Part shown: positions 1 to 10,199 of the stretch, piece after piece | How the letters are laid out: every line of letters begins with the position of its first letter | How positions within the stretch are numbered: position 1 is the stretch's first letter | NCBI RefSeq assembly: GCF_002080395.1 | Contig: NZ_CP020478.1 | Span: 756,886-820,885, forward strand | Length of the DNA stretch: 64,000 nucleotides | Origin: Campylobacter helveticus | Lineage (GTDB): Bacteria > Campylobacterota > Campylobacteria > Campylobacterales > Campylobacteraceae | Direction: 5' to 3' | The notes under the pieces: model-generated | What the model saw: the letters and a program-made list of their open reading frames with translations, nothing else | Database searches by the model: none | What the model was told of the DNA's origin: nothing | Program-made: the position numbers and the translations under genes

Positions 1-342
1 CTCTAAAAGCCATTTCTTAGCGATTACATAAAGCTTTTCTTTAAGGTCGTTAGTGGATTTGATATCTTTGATGAGATTTATCATTGTTTGAATGATTTCT
101 TTATGAATCTTGCGGTGGGCTTCAAGGTCTGGATAATTGATGAGATGCATATATTTTTCCTCATCGTTAAAATGGTCTTTCATATAGTTGAAAAATTCTG
201 CTAATAAATCCTTAACATCATTTTTGCTTACAGCTCTATCTGATACCATTTCTACTTTTGCTGCGAGTTCAAAAAGCTTTTTGTGTTGCTTATCTATTTT
301 GGCGTTATGAACACTAAAGCTATCATCCCATTTTGGAAGCAT
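1..342 (-). CDS. Bacteriohemerythrin-like iron-binding protein (3' end cut by window)
   Basis: Reading from an ATG at 342, preceded by an AAGGAG site, 114 codons stay open to the window edge, so the C-terminus is missing. The protein starts MLPKWDDSFSVHNAKIDKQH and keeps the histidine/carboxylate pattern of hemerythrins (DKQHKKLFEL, then HFNDEEKYM and AHRKIHKE). That pattern binds a di-iron centre that carries O2. Campylobacter hemerythrins are thought to protect Fe-S enzymes from oxygen. The gene is divergent from dccR, as Cj1224 is from Cj1223 in C. jejuni (from memory). Confidence 0.88.
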   Translation of the reverse strand, partial: MLPKWDDSFSVHNAKIDKQHKKLFELAAKVEMVSDRAVSKNDVKDLLAEFFNYMKDHFNDEEKYMHLINYPDLEAHRKIHKEIIQTMINLIKDIKSTNDLKEKLYVIAKKWLLE

Positions 343-368
343 AATAACTCCTTAAATAAATTTGCTAG

Positions 369-374
369 ATTATA
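369..374 (-). promoter_or_regulatory. -10 element (TATAAT) for the hemerythrin gene
   Basis: The minus strand reads TATAAT here, 27 nt before the hemerythrin ATG, in very AT-rich DNA. No good -35 is seen, which is normal for Campylobacter sigma70 promoters. The 102-bp gap to dccR must also hold the dccR promoter; TAAAAT at about 416 is a weak candidate. Confidence 0.5.
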
Positions 375-444
375 AATTTATTTAAATAAAAATGAATTTA
401 AAATGATTAGATTTTGTTAAAATAAGTTTTTTGAAAGGAAAATT

Positions 445-1110
445 GTGGCGGTTAAGATTTTATTGTTAGAAGATGATTTAAGTTTGAGCGAGATTATAGA
501 GGAGCATTTGAGTGATGAGGGGTATGAAATTACGCTTTGTGATAATGCCAAAGACGCACTTGATTTAGCCTATGAGAAAAATTATGAACTTTGGATTTTG
601 GATGTAAAAGTGCCTTTGGGAGATGGCTTTTCTTTGCTAAAAGAATTAAGGGAGGCAAATAAGCAAACTCCCTGTATTTTTATGACTTCTTTAAACACTA
701 CGGCGGATTTAAAACAAGGTTTTAATGCTGGATGTGATGATTATATCAAAAAGCCTTTTGAATTAGCCGAGCTTTCTTTGCGTGTGGAGGCTTTGCTTAA
801 ACGCTCTTTTTCTCATAAAAATGAAGATTATGAGGATTTGGGCGAGGGTTTTAAATTTAGCCTGAAGAGTCAAATTTTGTATCAAAATGACAAACCTTTA
901 GCTTTACCAAGTAAGGAAGTGAAGCTTTTGGCTTTGCTTTTGCAAAACAAAAATAATTTTTTAAGTGCGGAGGAAATTTTTGAAAAACTTTGGGAGTATG
1001 ACGAGGAGCCAAGCGAACTTAGTCTTAGAGCTTATATAAAAAATTTACGCAAAATTTTAGGCAAAGATAAAATCATCAATCAACGCGGCAGAGGATATTG
1101 CTATGGCTAA
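445..1110 (+). CDS. dccR: OmpR-family response regulator DccR
   Basis: The 221-residue protein has an N-terminal receiver domain with acidic residues D10/D11, phospho-acceptor D53 (in LDVKVPLGDGF), T81 and K103. A C-terminal winged-helix DNA-binding domain runs from about residue 130 and ends RGRGYCYG. The start is GTG with AAAGGAA eight bases upstream. The gene overlaps the kinase gene by 8 bp. In C. jejuni DccRS is needed for optimal host colonisation and controls a small set of exported proteins; assignment here rests on the same neighbours (hemerythrin, groESL, ribE). Confidence 0.85.
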   Translation: MAVKILLLEDDLSLSEIIEEHLSDEGYEITLCDNAKDALDLAYEKNYELWILDVKVPLGDGFSLLKELREANKQTPCIFMTSLNTTADLKQGFNAGCDDYIKKPFELAELSLRVEALLKRSFSHKNEDYEDLGEGFKFSLKSQILYQNDKPLALPSKEVKLLALLLQNKNNFLSAEEIFEKLWEYDEEPSELSLRAYIKNLRKILGKDKIINQRGRGYCYG

Positions 1111-2305
1111 AAAGGTTGTATGGCAAATTTTACTCATTTACCTTACGACTACGGGCGTGTTTTTGACGATATTTTTTAGCATTTGGTTTGAGAAACTTTA
1201 TGAGGATTTGATTGTTGTCAAGGGAGAGAATTTAAGAGAAATTCGCCATACCATCATCACAAATATTGTCAATAATCGCTTCGTTCCTTTAGCGGAAAAT
1301 GCTAAAAATATCGCTTCAAGTGCGAGGGTTAAATTTGCCATTTTTGACAAGCAAAATGTATTTTTTAATAATTTGGACTTAAATTATACTAAGGCAAAGG
1401 TTAGGCTTAAGGGTAGGGGTGTGAGTGAGGGCAAAGTATTTTTTATGGCGCCGATGAGTTTAAATGATTATTATTTAAGGCACGGCAGAGAGCGAGAAGA
1501 AAATAATGAGGGGCTTAAAATTCTCATACAGGGCGAAGATATAAGTAAGGATTTGCTTTTTATTAAGTTTAAACTTTTGAGTTTTGCTTTGTTTGCTTTT
1601 GGAGTTTTGGGGCTAATCGCTTATATTTTGGTTAAAATTTCTCTTAAGCCTATGGATGAGAAAATTGAAACGCTCAATCGTTTCATTAAAGATTCTACGC
1701 ATGAGATTAATACACCTTTAAGTGTGATTTTGATGAGTATAGAGCAGCTTGAAAGGCAAAATTTAGAACAAGGAGCGAAATTTCTACGCATAAAACTAGC
1801 GGCTAAAACCTTACACCAAATTTATTCTGATTTGGTTTTTTGTAATTTTTCCCATACGCTTTCAAATGAAAAGGAAAAATTTGATTTGACGATTTTGATA
1901 AAAGAGAGGGTGGAGTATTTTAAATTATTTTTCGAGCAAAAAAAGATAAGCGTGGAGTTGGATTTAGCTTCAAATTCCTATTTTTATGCAAATAAAAGTC
2001 AAATTTCTAAGCTTATCGATAATCTTTTAAGTAATGCCATTAAATACAATAAAAAAGGCGGAGAAATTAAAATTATGCTTAGGCAAAACTCACTTGTCAT
2101 TGAGGATAGTGGTTGTGGAATTTCTAAGGAGCATTTAACACACATTTTTGAGCGTTACACGCGTTTTAATAGCGACCAAGGAGGCTTTGGCATAGGACTT
2201 TCTTTAGTGAAAAGGATTTGCGAGGAAAATGGCATTATAATCACTTGCGAGTCAAAAGAAAATGAGGGTAGTGCTTTTAAGCTTGAGTGGGGGTTACTTG
2301 CTTAA
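1103..2305 (+). CDS. dccS: Sensor histidine kinase DccS
   Basis: A 400-residue membrane kinase. It has an N-terminal membrane helix (about 8-28), a periplasmic sensing part and a second helix (about 155-180). The dimerisation box is DSTHEINTPLSV with phospho-acceptor His200, and the ATPase domain has N box LLSNAIKYNK, G1 EDSGCGIS and G2 GGFGIGLSL. It is the partner of the overlapping dccR. Its 3' end overlaps the convergent small gene by 12 bp, leaving no room for a terminator. Confidence 0.87.
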   Translation: MAKKVVWQILLIYLTTTGVFLTIFFSIWFEKLYEDLIVVKGENLREIRHTIITNIVNNRFVPLAENAKNIASSARVKFAIFDKQNVFFNNLDLNYTKAKVRLKGRGVSEGKVFFMAPMSLNDYYLRHGREREENNEGLKILIQGEDISKDLLFIKFKLLSFALFAFGVLGLIAYILVKISLKPMDEKIETLNRFIKDSTHEINTPLSVILMSIEQLERQNLEQGAKFLRIKLAAKTLHQIYSDLVFCNFSHTLSNEKEKFDLTILIKERVEYFKLFFEQKKISVELDLASNSYFYANKSQISKLIDNLLSNAIKYNKKGGEIKIMLRQNSLVIEDSGCGISKEHLTHIFERYTRFNSDQGGFGIGLSLVKRICEENGIIITCESKENEGSAFKLEWGLLA

Positions 2306-2503
2306 AAGAGCAGCTTCTTTGCTTGAAATAAGTGTATTTAAAAATTGTGTTAAATCCTTTTTTTCTTCCGCACTTGGCGTGTTAAGTGGGGCGTTGATGA
2401 GCTGAGACACTAAAGCTTCATTAATTAAATCACCATCGCCAAATTCTCTTGCCTTTTGAGCGATGTTAAGTGCCATTAAATCTTTTTTTTCATACATTGT
2501 CAT
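2294..2503 (-). CDS. Conserved small hypothetical protein
   Basis: 69 residues, or 67 from the second Met; the second Met is better spaced from AAAGGA. No signal peptide or recognisable motif is visible. It is an acidic/polar, probably helical protein containing LINEALVSQLINAPLN. The start overlaps the end of pgeF, so the two are translationally coupled. The position matches a small ORF next to Cj1217c in C. jejuni (from memory). Function unknown. Confidence 0.6.
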   Translation of the reverse strand: MTMYEKKDLMALNIAQKAREFGDGDLINEALVSQLINAPLNTPSAEEKKDLTQFLNTLISSKEAALLSK

Positions 2504-3182
2504 TATCCTTTAAAATAATAACGCTTACAAAGCGATTTTTAGTTTTATCACGGCGGTAAGAAAACAAATTTGCATCTTCAAAACTACAAATTCCCACATC
2601 TTTAATTTCTTTTATCCCTAAATCTTTTGCTTGTTTTTTGACAAGAGCTTTTAAATCAAGCTTATTATCCTTTAAAAAGAGGGTAAAATGTGTTTTAGCA
2701 TAGCTTAAAATTTCTCCGTCAAGTTCATAATTTTTCTGGCAAATGGAGGGCAGGATAAAAAGGCTAAATTCCTCATTTTTAAGTGTCAAATCAAGCGTTT
2801 TAAACTGCACTAGGGCTTCCTTTAAAATATTATTAAAGCAACCCTCACGCCCAGAATGCAAAGCACCTATGAGGCCATTTTTGTGATATAAAATCAAAGG
2901 CAAACAATCCGCACTTAAAACACAAAGGGCGGTATTTTTTTCCTTACTTATCAAACCATCGCAAGAAAAATTGCAAAAATTGCTACCATAAATTTCAACT
3001 TTATTTGAATGAATTTGGTTCATAAAAACGCATTTTTTGACATTTTCAATGCCTAAATGTTTAAATAGGTTTTCTTGCCAAATTTCTGCTCTAAATCCGT
3101 TATAATCTTTATCGTAAGCACAAAAAATGCTGACCTTTTCATCGTCTAATATAGATAAGAAATTCTTTCTACTTCCTCCCAC
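2490..3182 (-). CDS. pgeF: PgeF/YfiH family peptidoglycan-editing factor (multicopper-oxidase-like fold)
   Basis: 230 residues with the family's metal-site motifs: VLSADCLPLILY (Cys), ALHSGREGCFNN (His; usually HAGWRG) and a late CSFEDANLFSYRRD region. In E. coli the relative YfiH corrects wrongly built peptidoglycan precursors; older annotation calls the family laccase or polyphenol oxidase. The start is GTG at 3182 with a perfect AGGAGG five bases upstream, which supports a real 37-bp overlap with ribE. Co-transcribed with ribE and the AsmA-like gene. Confidence 0.8.
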   Translation of the reverse strand: MGGSRKNFLSILDDEKVSIFCAYDKDYNGFRAEIWQENLFKHLGIENVKKCVFMNQIHSNKVEIYGSNFCNFSCDGLISKEKNTALCVLSADCLPLILYHKNGLIGALHSGREGCFNNILKEALVQFKTLDLTLKNEEFSLFILPSICQKNYELDGEILSYAKTHFTLFLKDNKLDLKALVKKQAKDLGIKEIKDVGICSFEDANLFSYRRDKTKNRFVSVIILKDNDNV

Positions 3183-3754
3183 GAAAGCCTCCTTTGTCCT
3201 TGAAGTTGCGCTCTAATATAACGCGCGAGCAAATCGCTTTCTATATGAATGCGTCTGCCTATTTTATATTCTTTAAAAAGTGTATCTTTAAGACTTAGCG
3301 GTATGAGGGTAAGGCGAATTTGTGAGCTAAAAACTTCATTGATGGTAAGGCTCACTCCATCCACGCCTATACTGCCCTTATTTGCCATAAGTGGCATAAG
3401 TTGAGCGGGTAAGGAAAGGTAAAAATCAAGCCCATTTTCATTTGGGACGATTTTTTCAAGCACCCCAAGTCCATCGATATGCCCCTGCATTAGATGCCCG
3501 TCAATTCTATCTTTATAGCGCAAAGCAGGTTCGATATGCACCCTATCTTTCAAATTTTCTAAGGCTAGGTGTGTTCTGCTTTCTTTAGAAAGCTCTAATT
3601 CAAAGCCGTCTTTTTGCAGACTTATCACGCTTAAACACGCACCATTAACTGCTATGCTATCGCCAATTTTAGGGCGATATTTAGCCTTTAGACTTAAGAT
3701 GTTGTTTTGGTAGGATTTTACCTTAGCGATTTCTCGAATGAGTCCATTAAACAT
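3146..3754 (-). CDS. ribE: Riboflavin synthase, alpha subunit
   Basis: Condenses two 6,7-dimethyl-8-ribityllumazines to riboflavin. The 202-residue protein starts MFNGLIREIA, the family start (MFTGI...), after AAGAGG. A longer in-frame Met at 3832 would intrude into the upstream gene and lacks homology, so I reject it. Two lumazine-binding repeats are visible: residues ~1-90 with GDSIAVNGACLSV, and ~91-190 with KGSIGVDGVSLTIN. The overlap with pgeF at the 3' end is genuine. Confidence 0.92.
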   Translation of the reverse strand: MFNGLIREIAKVKSYQNNILSLKAKYRPKIGDSIAVNGACLSVISLQKDGFELELSKESRTHLALENLKDRVHIEPALRYKDRIDGHLMQGHIDGLGVLEKIVPNENGLDFYLSLPAQLMPLMANKGSIGVDGVSLTINEVFSSQIRLTLIPLSLKDTLFKEYKIGRRIHIESDLLARYIRAQLQGQRRLSWEEVERISYLY

Positions 3755-3764
3755 CTTATGCCTC

Positions 3765-6296
3765 TTAAAAAATTTTATTAAAAAGCTTATCAAGCCCCTC
3801 GCCCGCTTTTTTGGCTGGTTTTGTCGCTTCATTTCCTAAAACATTGCCTAAAGATTTAATAACGCTTCCTGCGTTGAGTTTGATTTTAGGATTTTCACTT
3901 GTGCCTGTGATAGAGCCTTTAAAATTTGCCTTATCAATTTTTGCGTCAAAAGGCACATCTAAAGCTCCGCTTTTGGAATTTAAAGCCGCTTTTTCTATGA
4001 TGATGTGCGAATTTGGTGCTTGCATATTAAGATTAAAATTTATATGCTCTTTGTTAATGTATGCATTGGCGGTGGCGGTGTTAAAGACTTCTTTTGTTAC
4101 ATCTCTTAGGGTAAGAATTTGTAACGCTTTTGTAATGGCGTTTGCTTTTAAGCGTCCTTCGCTCATATTAAGCTTAATGTCGCCTTTTTCACTTAAAAGA
4201 TTATAATTTACACTAGCATTTGCTTTTCCTTGATAAATATCCATTATATCCACACCTTTAGCAAGAGATGAGAGGTTGAGATGATTAAGCGTAGCTTGAA
4301 GTTGATTATTTTTAAGAGCGGCGTTTAATTTAGCCTCAAATAAATTTTCACTTGTAATTAAAGCGTCAATTCCTTTTGCATTAAAATTAAATTTGCCATC
4401 AAAATCCGCCTTTCCACTTAATTTTCTATCAAGTAAAAAACCAAGCTTAGAAAAATCACTTAAATTGAGTTTAAAAGTAGAATTTAAGGCATTATTATTT
4501 AAATCAAAATTTCCTTTTAAGCTCGGGATATTTGCAAGGGCTGAGTGTAAATTTGCGTCAAAATTTACAAGAGAATTTGTAATGTGCGCTTTAGCGTTTA
4601 AGTCGTAGTTGGCATTGCTTGGGAATTTTGCCTCTAAGAGTTTGGAAAGCGTGGTGTGATTTAGCACGCCTTTGGCATTAAGATTAATGTCGCCATTAAG
4701 CTTTTTTAAATCAAGACTTGTTAGCACACCTTTAGCATTAAGCACTCCACTTGCGTAGTTTGGCTGTCCTGCGATGATGAAAAGTTTAGCTAAATCAAGC
4801 TTGTCGATATCTAAATTAAGATTTTTGCCGTTCGAATTTGCCTTGATAGTGCCTCCAGCTAAATTGACATTTGCGTCCAAGCTTTGGATATTTGAACCCT
4901 CCAACTGGGCTTTAGTGTTTAATGTAGCCTCGCCTTGTAATTTTTGTCCTGCTATGCTGTTAAATTGAGACAAATCTTCGATGAAAGCTTCAGCGTTAAG
5001 TGCGAGTTTGGCATTATTTAAGTCATAATTTCCATTAAGTTTTTTGATGTTAAGCAGGGTTGAAGCTAAAATGGCGTTATAGTCTATTTTGCCATTTTTA
5101 GCGTTGGCTGTAGCATTTAGCTTGAAATTTGTCTGCGGAAATTCTAAATTTGTGAGTTTTTTAAGCTCTTTTGAGTCGATTTTGCCATTATCGACATTTG
5201 CTTTAAGATTGAAATTTTTAAAGTCTAAACCCTTGCTATTTAAATTCGCATTTAAATTTCCATTTGCTAAAGAACCATAACCTGCAAGAGCGAGAATTTT
5301 TTCAAGTTTTACAGAGTTTAAAAGAACGGATAAATCATTATCTTTAAGCTTGGCACTAAATTCCCCTCCAAGTCCGTCAAGATTGGCATTAAGGCTACTT
5401 AGGGCATTATTGGCAAAAGTTAAATCACCGCGTAAATTTAAAGAGCCTTGAAGTTTAGTTTTTGTGAGGCTTTCAAGCTTGGCTAAATCATCGATTTTAA
5501 GATTAAAATCCGTGCTAAGTGCGTTAGATGCTATATCGTAGAGCGTTTTTTGGCTCGTGAGGACTAAATAACCATTTTGTGTTTGGCTTGTGGCGTAAAT
5601 TTTATTATCTTTAATGGTGGCTAAGATTTCTGTTTTTAAATTGGAGTTTTGTGGTAAATTTAAGTCAAAATCTTTTTCTATTTGTTTATAGTTGATAGAT
5701 TTCATATTAAGTTGTATGATAGCATTACCCTCAGGTTTTAAATCTTTGGCATTGATTTTTGCTAGAGCATCTAATTCTCCACTAGCATATGGAGCTTGAT
5801 TTAAAAAGCTTAAAAGTTCTTCTATCTTTAGATTTTTAGCGTCTAAATTTAAACTGATAGGAAAGAAATCATAAATTCTTGTATCAAAGGCTAAATTTGA
5901 GCCAAAAATCTCCCCTTTACCTCTCGCATTAAAGTCTCCAACAGAGCCTATTATATCGCCGTTAAGTTCTAAATTTTGTTTTAGATTTAGATTGAGTGTT
6001 TTGGCGAGATTTTTATTTAAAGCAAGAGCATAGTCAAGCTCAAAACCAAGACTCAAAAGACTTAAATTTCCCTCAACTTTAAGCTGGGCAATTTGATTTA
6101 AACTAGCTTCCAAATTCAAGGAAGAGGGGCTTAAGTCAAATCGAGAGATATTTAAATCAAGTCCGGCAAGTTCCTTAACTTTACTTTGGGCAATGTTGGC
6201 GATAAGATTATTGCCGAAAGAACTAAAAATCAAGCCATAAATGGCGATGAAAAGCACCAATACAAAGGCTAAAAGTGCGTAAAGAATTTTTTTCAT
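3765..6296 (-). CDS. Large AsmA-like envelope protein with internal repeats
   Basis: 843 residues. An N-terminal signal-anchor helix (ILYALLAFVLVLFIAIYGLI) is followed by a long, Asn/Leu-rich beta-repetitive body and a C-terminal AsmA_2-like part (about 650-830, GDIKLNMSEGRLKANAITKA). At least three ~125-residue units recur, each running from Y(A/G)SG-type turns through LNGN(Y/F)DLNN to a LQGEATL-like end (near residues 170-290, 345-460, 510-625). Fits the AsmA/TamB/DUF748 class of proteins thought to carry phospholipid across the periplasm. Equivalent of C. jejuni Cj1219c by position. Confidence 0.75.
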   Translation of the reverse strand: MKKILYALLAFVLVLFIAIYGLIFSSFGNNLIANIAQSKVKELAGLDLNISRFDLSPSSLNLEASLNQIAQLKVEGNLSLLSLGFELDYALALNKNLAKTLNLNLKQNLELNGDIIGSVGDFNARGKGEIFGSNLAFDTRIYDFFPISLNLDAKNLKIEELLSFLNQAPYASGELDALAKINAKDLKPEGNAIIQLNMKSINYKQIEKDFDLNLPQNSNLKTEILATIKDNKIYATSQTQNGYLVLTSQKTLYDIASNALSTDFNLKIDDLAKLESLTKTKLQGSLNLRGDLTFANNALSSLNANLDGLGGEFSAKLKDNDLSVLLNSVKLEKILALAGYGSLANGNLNANLNSKGLDFKNFNLKANVDNGKIDSKELKKLTNLEFPQTNFKLNATANAKNGKIDYNAILASTLLNIKKLNGNYDLNNAKLALNAEAFIEDLSQFNSIAGQKLQGEATLNTKAQLEGSNIQSLDANVNLAGGTIKANSNGKNLNLDIDKLDLAKLFIIAGQPNYASGVLNAKGVLTSLDLKKLNGDINLNAKGVLNHTTLSKLLEAKFPSNANYDLNAKAHITNSLVNFDANLHSALANIPSLKGNFDLNNNALNSTFKLNLSDFSKLGFLLDRKLSGKADFDGKFNFNAKGIDALITSENLFEAKLNAALKNNQLQATLNHLNLSSLAKGVDIMDIYQGKANASVNYNLLSEKGDIKLNMSEGRLKANAITKALQILTLRDVTKEVFNTATANAYINKEHINFNLNMQAPNSHIIIEKAALNSKSGALDVPFDAKIDKANFKGSITGTSENPKIKLNAGSVIKSLGNVLGNEATKPAKKAGEGLDKLFNKIF

Positions 6297-6374
6297 TTCT
6301 TATCCTTTAGTTTATTTTATAAATTAACTTTAGTCAATTTAACTAAAGTTTTATAAATATTTTTACTTAAAGTA

Positions 6375-6403
6375 TTGACAAAATTCATTTTTTTTAGTAT
6401 GAT
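6375..6403 (+). promoter_or_regulatory. Sigma70 promoter of groESL
   Basis: TTGACA (6375-6380), 17 bp, TATGAT (6398-6403). A near-consensus -35 at optimal spacing is unusual in this genus and fits a strongly expressed chaperonin operon. The start point would fall near 6410, inside the CIRCE-like repeat that follows. Confidence 0.75.
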
Positions 6404-6404
6404 T

Positions 6405-6431
6405 TCATCACTCAAAATTAAAGAGTGCTAA
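6405..6431 (+). promoter_or_regulatory. CIRCE-like HrcA operator, left arm degenerate
   Basis: The right arm GAGTGCTAA (6423-6431) is perfect. The left arm TCATCACTC (6405-6413) matches six of nine bases of TTAGCACTC, and the spacer is exactly 9 bp. It sits directly downstream of the -10, where HrcA repression works in other bacteria. No hrcA gene is in the window. Confidence 0.7.
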
Positions 6432-6456
6432 AATTCAATTTTTAAGGATGGACAAA

Positions 6457-6717
6457 ATGAACTTTCAACCTTTAGGAAAACGCGTTCTAGTTAAACGAGT
6501 TGAAGAAACTAAAACTACGGCTTCAGGTATTATTATACCAGATAATGCTAAAGAAAAACCTTTGATGGGTGAAGTTGTAGCAGTGAGTAAAGAAGTCAGT
6601 GATGTAACAAGTGGTGATAAAATCATATTTGCCAAGTATGGTGGCACAGAGATTAAGCTAGATAATGGCGAATATTTGGTTTTGAATTTAGATGATGTTT
6701 TGGGAATTTTAAAATAA
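6457..6717 (+). CDS. groES: Co-chaperonin GroES
   Basis: 86 residues beginning [14 protein letters not shown], with the mobile loop ([16 protein letters not shown]) and the VVAVS...[10 protein letters not shown] core of the heptameric lid for GroEL. I chose the ATG at 6457, because AAGGA ends nine bases before it and the family starts there. An ATG at 6448 would overlap the ribosome site. Ten bases separate it from groEL in one heat-shock operon. Confidence 0.96.
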   Translation: MNFQPLGKRVLVKRVEETKTTASGIIIPDNAKEKPLMGEVVAVSKEVSDVTSGDKIIFAKYGGTEIKLDNGEYLVLNLDDVLGILK

Positions 6718-6724
6718 GGAGTAA

Positions 6725-8365
<1,641 letters not shown>

Positions 8366-8383
8366 GCCTCCCCATTTTAGCTT

Positions 8384-8407
8384 TTTGCCCTCTTTTTAGG
8401 GGGCAAA
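8384..8407 (+). terminator. Intrinsic terminator after groEL
   Basis: TTTGCCCTC pairs with GGGGGCAAA (one G-T wobble) around a six-base loop, 19 bp past the groEL stop. A short interrupted T run follows, so termination may be incomplete. Confidence 0.55.
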
Positions 8408-8470
8408 TTCTCTTATTTAAATTCTACTAACTCTTCTTTGTTAAAATCCTTAAAAATCAAAAGGAATTTT

Positions 8471-9604
8471 ATGGATTATCTTCCCCATATGCAAATGATT
8501 CAAAGCGATATTTTAGATAAAATTTCACAGGAATTACACTCTTATGATGCGACGAAATATAAAGCAAGTGATGTGAAAGAGGCTTTAAATTCTTCTCATC
8601 TTAGTATAGAGCATTTAAAAGCACTTTTAAGCACGGCTGCGGAGGAATTTATAGAGGATTTGGCATATAAGGCTTCGAAGATAAAATTAAAATATTTTGG
8701 CAATAATATCGCTTTATTTACCCCCCTTTATCTATCAAATTTTTGTAATTCAAAATGCGTTTATTGTGGTTTTCAAAAGGGAAATAAAATTGCAAGGGCG
8801 AAGTTGAGTGAAGATGAAATTCGTGCCGAAATGCAAGCGATAGCTAAGAGTGGTTTGCAAGAGATTTTAATGCTAACGGGTGAGGGAAGAGAATTTGCAA
8901 GTGTGGAATACATCGCTAAGGCGTGTGAAATGGCAAGGGAATATTTTAAGGTTGTGGGGGTTGAAATTTACCCTATGAATGTTGATGAATATGCCATTTT
9001 GCATAAGAGCGGATGTGATTATGTAACGATTTTTCAAGAAACCTATAATGAACTTAAATATTCTAAAATTCATTTAGCTGGAGAAAAAAGCGTTTTTAAA
9101 TACCGATTTTTCGGGCAAGAAAGAGCCTTAATGGCTGGTATGAGGGGGGTAGCTTTTGGTGCTTTACTTGGGATTGATGATTTTAGAAAAGACGCTTTAG
9201 CTTGTGCGCTTCACGCTTATTTTTTACAGCAAAAATACCCTCACGCAGAATTTTCTCTTTCTATCCCGCGTTTAAGACCTATCATTAACAATGCTAAAAT
9301 CAGCCCAAAAGATGTGAGCGAGAAAAGACTTTTGCAGGTTTTGTGTGCTTATAGACTTTTTTTGCCTTTTGCTCACATTAGCCTTTCAAGTCGCGAAAGA
9401 AAAGGTTTTAGAGATGAGGCTGTTAAGCTTGGTGTGAGTAAAATGAGTGCGGGTGTGAGTGTGGGTATAGGTGAACATTCTGGCGCAAAAAAAGGCGATG
9501 AGCAGTTTGAAATTTCGGATGGTAGAAGTGTGGAGATGATTATGCTTAAGCTTAAAGAATTAAAACTTCAGCCCGTGATGAGCGATAGCATTTATGTGGG
9601 ATAA
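8471..9604 (+). CDS. thiH: 2-iminoacetate synthase ThiH (radical SAM)
   Basis: 377 residues. It cleaves tyrosine to dehydroglycine, a precursor of the thiazole ring of thiamine. The radical-SAM cluster motif CNSKCVYC (Cx3Cx2C) is present, and the C-terminus has the GVSVGIGEHSG region of the BATS domain. I start at MDYLPHMQ (8471), which follows AAGGA; an ATG at 8438 has no ribosome site. It overlaps the thiE-like gene, while thiG, thiS and thiF are not nearby. Confidence 0.92.
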   Translation: MDYLPHMQMIQSDILDKISQELHSYDATKYKASDVKEALNSSHLSIEHLKALLSTAAEEFIEDLAYKASKIKLKYFGNNIALFTPLYLSNFCNSKCVYCGFQKGNKIARAKLSEDEIRAEMQAIAKSGLQEILMLTGEGREFASVEYIAKACEMAREYFKVVGVEIYPMNVDEYAILHKSGCDYVTIFQETYNELKYSKIHLAGEKSVFKYRFFGQERALMAGMRGVAFGALLGIDDFRKDALACALHAYFLQQKYPHAEFSLSIPRLRPIINNAKISPKDVSEKRLLQVLCAYRLFLPFAHISLSSRERKGFRDEAVKLGVSKMSAGVSVGIGEHSGAKKGDEQFEISDGRSVEMIMLKLKELKLQPVMSDSIYVG

Positions 9605-10199
9605 AAAAATTATCGCTATAAGCGATAGGACCTTGGTGCAAGATGATTTTTTGATACAAGTTGAAAAATTAGCAAAAGCGGGTATCGATGCTTTTGTGCT
9701 TAGGGAGAAGGATTTAAGTGAGTATGAGTATTATGATTTGGCCAAGGAGGTTTTAAACATTTGTGCAAGATATAAAACGATTTGTTTTTTGCATTATTAT
9801 GAAAAACAGGCTTTAAAGCTTGGACACAAATATTTTCAAGCCCCCATTGCCCTACTTAGAAAAGAGCCTAATTTATCAAAGTATTTTCACATTTTAGGCA
9901 CTTCTATCCATAGCAAGGAGGAGCTTTTAGAAGCGATAAATTATAAGGCAAATCACGCTTTTGTGGGGCATATTTTTAACACTTCTTGCAAGACAAATTT
10001 AGGACCTCGTGGGATTGAATTTTTAAAAAATGTTTTGCAATTTAGTCGAATTCCGCTTTATGCCATAGGTGGGATAAATGCTGAAAATATCGCTTCTTTT
10101 AAGGGTATTAATGTGGCTGGGGTGTGTATGCGGGAGGCATTGATGTGCGAGAAAAATCCTAAAAAATATTTAACTTTATGCAAAAAGGAATTAGTGTGA
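9594..10199 (+). CDS. ThiE/TenI-like thiamine phosphate synthase family protein
   Basis: 201 residues with a TIM-barrel outline: IIAISDR at the start, FVLREKDLSE (the RxKd substrate loop), GTSIHSKEE, FNTSCKTNLGPRGIEFL and YAIGGINAENI (phosphate-binding loop). ThiE joins pyrimidine and thiazole phosphates; TenI is an aromatase for the thiazole carboxylate. The thiH overlap and the short, divergent sequence make a TenI-like or bifunctional role plausible. Compare Cj1043c. Confidence 0.72.
   Translation: MWDKKIIAISDRTLVQDDFLIQVEKLAKAGIDAFVLREKDLSEYEYYDLAKEVLNICARYKTICFLHYYEKQALKLGHKYFQAPIALLRKEPNLSKYFHILGTSIHSKEELLEAINYKANHAFVGHIFNTSCKTNLGPRGIEFLKNVLQFSRIPLYAIGGINAENIASFKGINVAGVCMREALMCEKNPKKYLTLCKKELV

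Noticed and set aside
3755-3832. 26-codon N-terminal extension of riboflavin synthase
   Set aside because: It overlaps the end of the upstream AsmA-like gene, is basic and non-homologous, and the internal MFNGLIREIA start has AAGAGG in place.
3811-5280. Several plus-strand frames opposite the AsmA-like gene (e.g. 3811-4206)
   Set aside because: They mirror a repetitive Leu/Asn-rich gene, lack ribosome sites and have Phe/Leu/Ser composition typical of antisense shadows.
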